A stretch of 18,246 nucleotides of DNA from an uncultured Mucispirillum sp. (GTDB lineage: Bacteria; Chrysiogenota; Deferribacteres; Deferribacterales; Mucispirillaceae), in contig CAJUJZ010000036.1 of NCBI GenBank assembly GCA_910586745.1, positions 1 through 18,246 on the forward strand. Reading direction: 5' to 3'. The notes under the pieces are model-generated. The model worked only from the letters and a program-made list of their open reading frames with translations, was not told the origin of the DNA and did no database searches. The position numbers and the translations under genes are program-made. Positions 14,682 to 18,246 of the stretch are shown piece after piece (positions within the stretch are counted from its first letter, which is position 1; each line of letters starts with the position of its first letter).

Positions 14682-14900
14682 TTATTGATAAGAAGCAATA
14701 ATTTGCTCCATTCTATCTTTACCTAATAATTTTCTTCGTTTAATCTCTTTTATTTTTGTTTCAACTTCAGGTGGAAAATATTTTAAGCTGTATAAAGCTT
14801 CTAAATCCTGCTCAAAACGGATATGTTCATCAAAAAGTTTTTTAAATTCAGTATTTTCTTTACTAATACGCTCATACAGCTCAAACTTATCTTCAGTCAT
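14682..14900 (-). CDS. Small DUF465/YdcH-family protein
   Basis: This short, charged, all-helical protein of 72 residues matches the pattern of the DUF465 (YdcH) family as I remember it: an N-terminal helix, a middle LFDEHIRFEQDLEAL segment, then a basic IKEIKRRKLLGKDRMEQII helix. No member has a well-defined biochemical role that I can name; a small helical-hairpin dimer is likely. The frame opens at ATG 14918, but AGGAG at 14913-14909 sits inside those first codons and points to ATG at 14900 with an 8-base spacer, so I use the shorter form. It lies between rimI (17-base gap) and metK (33-base gap) with no terminator on either side, and is probably transcribed with them. Confidence 0.78.
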   Translation of the reverse strand: MTEDKFELYERISKENTEFKKLFDEHIRFEQDLEALYSLKYFPPEVETKIKEIKRRKLLGKDRMEQIIASYQ

Positions 14901-14908
14901 ATTTGCAA

Positions 14909-14913
14909 CTCCT
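14909..14913 (-). promoter_or_regulatory. Ribosome binding site that fixes the DUF465 gene start
   Basis: AGGAG at 14913-14909 is followed by 8 bases and ATG at 14900-14898. It follows the rimI stop (TAA at 14920-14918) and lies within the longer reading, which argues against the ATG at 14918. Confidence 0.7.
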
Positions 14914-14917
14914 ATCA

Positions 14918-15346
14918 TTATTTATTGGGAGATAAAATCATCCTAAAAGCATTTTTACCATCTCCATAGTAATTTGCTATGGTTGAAGTTATTTCAAAAC
15001 CAAAGCCTTTATACATTTGTATTGCACTATTATTTTCACATGCAACTTCTAAGTGCCATAAAACATTTTCATCATAAAGCATTTTGATATGGGTAAAAAG
15101 GGCTCTGCCTATCCCCTGTCTGCGACAGCTTTCATCAACTGCAACAGTAATCAATTCTGCTTCATGACCTAAAAACCATGTAATAATATATGCTACAACT
15201 TTTTTATCTACTTCATATACATAAATACTGGCATAATCTTTATAAAACTCTACTTCTATGGAAGCCTTTTCCCATGGAGTTTCAAAAGATGATACTTCTA
15301 TACTATATATATCATTTAAATCTTCAAGAGATGCTTTTCTTATCAA
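14918..15346 (-). CDS. rimI: GNAT N-acetyltransferase, RimI type
   Basis: RimI acetylates the N-terminal alanine of ribosomal protein S18 in E. coli; bacterial homologues may act on other N termini. The 142 residues show the GNAT acetyl-CoA motif RRQGIGRA at 75-82, a preceding beta-strand ELITVAV, then LEVACENNSAIQMYKGFGF at about 99-117 and a final NYYGDGKNAFRMIL. This is the RimI arrangement (LEVR-SN-AI-LY-GF then YY-dA-M). The start codon is TTG at 15346, inside the last codons of tsaB (23-base overlap), with only a weak site; no ATG is nearby and family alignment starts here (MIRKASLEDL). tsaB-rimI adjacency is common in bacteria and supports the assignment. I cannot tell the substrate from sequence alone. 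Confidence 0.87.
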   Translation of the reverse strand: MIRKASLEDLNDIYSIEVSSFETPWEKASIEVEFYKDYASIYVYEVDKKVVAYIITWFLGHEAELITVAVDESCRRQGIGRALFTHIKMLYDENVLWHLEVACENNSAIQMYKGFGFEITSTIANYYGDGKNAFRMILSPNK

Positions 15347-15914
15347 GATTAATCTCTGCTTCAGATTTTCTCAAGTATATTGGCAAACACTCTGCACGAA
15401 AATCCCACAATTTACCACTCTGTACTGCAAACATTAAGTCAGGGAAATACGATTTACCATTATTTATAAGAGTATAATCATTAATATTATTATCAATGAT
15501 TTCTTCTAAATAATATTGAGAAAACACATTATTAGTAAAATCATAATCCCTTACTGCATAACAGTCACCTTTTAAAAGTGATGCTGTTTTCAATGTATCT
15601 CTGCCAGAAACAACTGCTTCAACATCAAGAGAAGATATGCCATAGGCTTTTTTATTTGAGCCAGATGATAATCCTAATATTAAAGCTACTCCGATTCTTA
15701 CACCAGTAAAAGAGCCAGGACCAATACCAGCATAAAATTCATCAATATCATCAATAGTTAATGATATTGACTTTAAAATATTATCAACCTGCTCCAGCAG
15801 TAACTCACTCATTTTTTTACCTGCATATATAAGCTGACTTGCAAGGATATCATTATCTTGAGCAACAACTATAACAATGTAATCACTGGATGTATCTACT
15901 AACAATCTTGTCAT
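15324..15914 (-). CDS. tsaB: tRNA threonylcarbamoyladenosine biosynthesis protein TsaB
   Basis: TsaB is the non-catalytic ASKHA-fold partner of TsaD and TsaE, which place the t6A modification at A37 of ANN-decoding tRNAs. The 196-residue product begins MTRLLVDTSSD, matching the family start (LxIDTS). It has the signature GPGSFTGVRIG at 65-75, followed by a helix-rich C-terminal half typical of TsaB rather than TsaD (no metal-binding HxxxH). The longest frame starts at GTG 15932, but that codon lies inside the predicted promoter spacer, so ATG at 15914 is chosen. It has no good ribosome binding site. rimI overlaps its 3' end. tsaD and tsaE are not in this window. The C-terminal half is divergent, but the N-terminal motifs are decisive. 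Confidence 0.9.
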   Translation of the reverse strand: MTRLLVDTSSDYIVIVVAQDNDILASQLIYAGKKMSELLLEQVDNILKSISLTIDDIDEFYAGIGPGSFTGVRIGVALILGLSSGSNKKAYGISSLDVEAVVSGRDTLKTASLLKGDCYAVRDYDFTNNVFSQYYLEEIIDNNINDYTLINNGKSYFPDLMFAVQSGKLWDFRAECLPIYLRKSEAEINLDKKSIS

Positions 15915-15920
15915 GTCTTT

Positions 15921-15950
15921 AATATATACCACTTTGCTTCAATAAGTCAA
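15921..15950 (-). promoter_or_regulatory. Putative promoter for tsaB, near-leaderless
   Basis: On the minus strand, TTGACT at 15950-15945 is followed after 16 bases by TATATA at 15928-15923, or after 18 bases by TATATT at 15926-15921. Either places the transcription start at about 15917-15914, at or within three bases of the tsaB ATG. It lies in the 53-base gap after the hydrolase gene, the widest break in this part of the operon. Confidence 0.5.
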
Positions 15951-15967
15951 GATTGATAATAATATTT

Positions 15968-16591
15968 TTAAACATGGACAAATGGGTTATATTCTTTTTC
16001 ATGTTTAATAGATGTATGAAACCCATGACCTGGCAGCACCATAGTATCATCAGGCAGAATATAAAGTTTATGTCTGATAGAATTTTCAAGTTCAACTTGT
16101 GAGCCTGACGGAAAGTCTGTTCTGCCAACAGATTCATAAAATAATGTATCACCGCTGATTAAAAATTTATCTTCTTCTGCATAAAAACATACACTGCCTG
16201 CAGAATGACCTGGTGTATGAATAACTTTTAATTTTATATCATTAAAAAAAATAATATCATTATCATTAAAAAACTCATCAATTTCTGGAATTTTCACAGG
16301 CATAAGTCCATAACTTGCCGCACTTTTATTGGCTGATTTAAGCAGTAATAAATCATCTTTATGGCACAGAACTTTTGCATTATAATATTCCTTTAAATCA
16401 CTTACTGCACCCACATGGTCAAAATGACAGTGTGTTAAAAGTATCATTTTTACTGATAATTTTTTATTTTCAATATATGCTTTTATATGCTCATAATCAC
16501 TGCCTGGGTCAAATAAAATACATTCCTTTTCATTATGATAAATGTAGCAGTTTTCTGCTAAAAGTTTTAATGTAAGTCTTTCTATCTGCAT
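15968..16591 (-). CDS. Metallo-beta-lactamase-fold hydrolase (glyoxalase II-like, YcbL type)
   Basis: This is a zinc-dependent hydrolase of the metallo-beta-lactamase fold, in the small glyoxalase II-like branch. The 207 residues hold the metal-ligand set: THCHFDH with His54, His56, Asp58 and His59; His129 in HTPGHSAGS; Asp148 in SGDTLF; and His189 in LPGHG. GRTDFPSGS at 156-164 and a C-terminal NPFV are typical of YcbL-like proteins, which cleave thioesters such as S-lactoylglutathione or serve unknown substrates. The fold and metal site are certain; the substrate is not. ATG has AGAGGT just upstream, overlapping the end of dtd (2-base gap). Its position beside dtd suggests co-transcription, but no functional link is evident. 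Confidence 0.85.
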   Translation of the reverse strand: MQIERLTLKLLAENCYIYHNEKECILFDPGSDYEHIKAYIENKKLSVKMILLTHCHFDHVGAVSDLKEYYNAKVLCHKDDLLLLKSANKSAASYGLMPVKIPEIDEFFNDNDIIFFNDIKLKVIHTPGHSAGSVCFYAEEDKFLISGDTLFYESVGRTDFPSGSQVELENSIRHKLYILPDDTMVLPGHGFHTSIKHEKEYNPFVHV

Positions 16592-16593
16592 TA

Positions 16594-17034
16594 TTACCTC
16601 TTAATAATCATTGTAACTGGACCGTCATTTATTAAAGATACTTTCATATCTGCACCAAAAGTGCCACAGGCTGTATTACCATTTATTTTGGATAAAACAT
16701 CATCTATAAACTTATTATATATTGCTTTTGCAATATCTGGCTTTGCTGCCCTTGTAAAATCAGGTCTTCTTCCTTTTGAGCAGTCCCCAGCAAGAGTAAA
16801 CTGGCTTATTATAAGCATATCACCATTTATATCCTGCAGGCTTTTGCTCATTTTACCCTTATCGTCCTCAAAAATTCTTAAATTAAGTATTTTTTCAGAC
16901 ATATATGTAATTTTATCATCAGTATCTCCATCTTCTACACAGAAAAATACTAATAAACCACTGCCAATACTGCCTTTTATTTTACCATCAACTTTAACAG
17001 ATGCTTCATAAACTCTTTGAACTACTGCTATCAT
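16594..17034 (-). CDS. dtd: D-aminoacyl-tRNA deacylase
   Basis: DTD hydrolyses D-amino acids (and glycine) wrongly attached to tRNA, a chiral proofreading step in the cytosol. The chosen product has 146 residues, as in E. coli (145). It starts MIAVVQRVYEASVKVDG, closely matching the family start. It carries SQFTLAGD at about 77-84 with the SQxT motif, RRPDF, and NDGPVT near the C terminus, whose Gly-cisPro rejects L-amino acids. An in-frame extension to 17097 is not supported: it adds 21 residues absent from the family and runs back into murJ. ATG at 17034 overlaps the murJ stop as ATGA and has AAGG at 17046-17043 with an 8-base spacer. Translation is probably coupled to murJ. Confidence 0.95.
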   Translation of the reverse strand: MIAVVQRVYEASVKVDGKIKGSIGSGLLVFFCVEDGDTDDKITYMSEKILNLRIFEDDKGKMSKSLQDINGDMLIISQFTLAGDCSKGRRPDFTRAAKPDIAKAIYNKFIDDVLSKINGNTACGTFGADMKVSLINDGPVTMIIKR

Positions 17035-18246
17035 CTTAATAACCTTAATATATTTATTTTCATTAATTTTAAAGCTGCAAAATATACTATAATACATACA
17101 GCAATATTTATAATTACATATATATCAGCATACTGACATAAAACTAAAGCTATACCCATTAAAATATTTGCAAATAATACTTTTACTAATATTTGAGCAT
17201 TATTCTTTATATCAAGTTTAAAATCTTTTATATGATAGAATAATAATAATGAATTAACAACAGCAGCTAATGCACCAGCTAATGCAATACCTGCATGAGC
17301 TAAAAACTGCATTAAAATAAGACTTAACATTACATTTGCTAAAAATGCAAAAAATGCACATTTTACTGGTGTTTTTGTATTTTTTTCTGAATGAAATACC
17401 CTTGTTAATAAGTTAGCTAGAGAAAAAAATATAAGCCCTGATGCATACATTCTTAATGCAATAGATGTTTTAATAACAGATTCATCAGAAAAAGCACTTG
17501 TTCTGTGCAGGAAAAATGATGATAAATCTTGAAAAACAAACCTTATAAGCTCTGTGGAAAGCCCGATTAAACCTATAGTTGCAGGGATAATTATTATAAA
17601 AAGAGATAAAAATGCTTTATTAATAATTTCATTGCGTCTTTCTATATTATTATCGGCTCTGGCTTTTGAAAGTTCTGTAAGGCTTACCACTCCAAGTGTA
17701 ACAGAAAATACACCTAGTGGAAACTGGAAAAGTCTACTTGCATAAAAAAGCCAGGAAATAGAACCTTGTGCAAGATATGATGTTAATATTCTGCCTATTA
17801 CAAAGTTAAGCTGACTTATACTTACACCAGCTAAAGATGGCACAAGCAAAAGATAAGTCTTTTTCACATCTTCATCAAATATTTTTGAAAATTTTGGCCT
17901 GTATCCATAATAAACAGCTACAATATATATTATTATAAGCTGTAAAACACCACCAGCAATTACACCATAAGCAAGGTATGTAATATCTTTAGAGTTATGG
18001 TATGCAGCCCATGCTCCAAGTATCATACATATATTAAAAAGTGCACTTGATGCATAAGATATAAAAAAACTTCTGTTTATATTTAAAAAACCGGAAAACA
18101 TACCAATAATACATATTAATATAAGAAAAGGCATCATAATATGAATAAGGTCTGCTCCCATAGACATTAATGCTGCATCAGAAATATAATCTTTACCTCT
18201 TAAGAAAATTCTTAATACATAGTCTGCAAAAACCATTATTATGATA
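17031..18246 (-). CDS. murJ: Lipid II flippase MurJ (5' end cut by window edge)
   Basis: MurJ is the inner-membrane MOP-superfamily transporter that flips lipid II to the periplasm for peptidoglycan synthesis. About 404 codons are visible; the frame stays open to the right edge past the ATG at 18236, so that ATG is internal. E. coli MurJ has 511 residues, so about 100 N-terminal residues and roughly three transmembrane helices lie outside. Recognisable stretches are MPFLILICIIGMFSGFLN with the following FNICMILGAW, PSLAGVSISQLNF, and FPLGVFSVTLGVVSLTELSK, all characteristic of MurJ. About eleven hydrophobic helices remain. The C-terminal end overlaps dtd by ATGA. It opens the visible operon; its promoter is outside the window. 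Confidence 0.92.
   Translation of the reverse strand, partial: IIIMVFADYVLRIFLRGKDYISDAALMSMGADLIHIMMPFLILICIIGMFSGFLNINRSFFISYASSALFNICMILGAWAAYHNSKDITYLAYGVIAGGVLQLIIIYIVAVYYGYRPKFSKIFDEDVKKTYLLLVPSLAGVSISQLNFVIGRILTSYLAQGSISWLFYASRLFQFPLGVFSVTLGVVSLTELSKARADNNIERRNEIINKAFLSLFIIIIPATIGLIGLSTELIRFVFQDLSSFFLHRTSAFSDESVIKTSIALRMYASGLIFFSLANLLTRVFHSEKNTKTPVKCAFFAFLANVMLSLILMQFLAHAGIALAGALAAVVNSLLLFYHIKDFKLDIKNNAQILVKVLFANILMGIALVLCQYADIYVIINIAVCIIVYFAALKLMKINILRLLR

Noticed and set aside
15919..16152. Minus-strand 77-codon frame over the hydrolase 3' end and the tsaB promoter
   Set aside because: It is an out-of-frame reading of a clearly coding region, with no recognisable domain.
16661..17011. 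Plus-strand 116-codon frame opposite dtd
   Set aside because: It is an antisense shadow; the dtd reading has full family motifs.
17035..17097. N-terminal extension of dtd into murJ
   Set aside because: The family starts at MIAVVQRV, and a proper ribosome site and ATGA overlap support ATG at 17034.
1..18246. Mobile elements, CRISPR arrays, tRNA or rRNA genes
   Set aside because: I saw no transposase, direct-repeat array, cloverleaf or rRNA-like sequence when reading either strand; a dedicated scan could still find short elements.

Overview
This is a low-GC, gene-dense bacterial window. It holds 19 protein genes; all but one (mobB) lie on the minus strand. The organism looks Gram-negative and at least partly anaerobic: there is a lipobox lipoprotein with a LysM domain, a MurJ flippase, and MobB, which serves bis-MGD molybdoenzymes. 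The AT-rich codon use, the short type of S-adenosylhomocysteinase, the cysteine-rich HisRS and an AspRS of the predicted non-discriminating type would fit a member of the Deferribacterota such as Mucispirillum. That placement is inference from memory of gene families and was not tested by any search.

Layout in the direction of transcription, right to left. (1) A long co-directional run starts beyond the right edge: murJ (5' end cut off), dtd, a metallo-beta-lactamase-fold hydrolase, tsaB, rimI, a small DUF465 gene, metK, ahcY, a disulfide-oxidoreductase-like flavoprotein, plsC and folK. Many of these genes overlap by a few bases, which suggests translational coupling. A promoter sits directly in front of tsaB and may give a nearly leaderless mRNA. 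(2) hisS and aspS form a pair with a good sigma-70-like promoter before hisS. (3) A LysM lipoprotein gene stands alone, with an upstream TTGACA element and a clear intrinsic terminator. (4) A LOG-family gene begins only ten bases after that terminator and ends convergently with mobB; the two stop codons share one CTAG tetranucleotide. (5) Divergent from mobB, a DinG-type helicase, pgi and tilS form an overlapping trio. tilS runs off the left edge just before its end.

The content is mostly housekeeping. Translation dominates: TilS (lysidine in tRNA-Ile2), TsaB (t6A), RimI, D-aminoacyl-tRNA deacylase, HisRS and AspRS. metK and ahcY supply and clear the methyl cycle, folK is a folate step, plsC makes phosphatidate, and pgi is glycolytic. 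I saw no mobile element, CRISPR array, rRNA or tRNA gene, and no gene-free stretch over 300 bases.

No clear new system is visible. The points most worth checking are: the flavoprotein that has lost the redox cysteine pair and the C-terminal catalytic His of its family; AspRS carrying both residues tied to mischarging of tRNA-Asn; the possible leaderless tsaB transcript; the LOG gene placed right behind a terminator; and the shared stop-codon palindrome. Several start codons were moved from the longest open frame on the basis of ribosome binding sites and family alignment (aspS, hisS, dtd, tsaB, DUF465, the flavoprotein). The tilS start was placed inside the 3' end of pgi.
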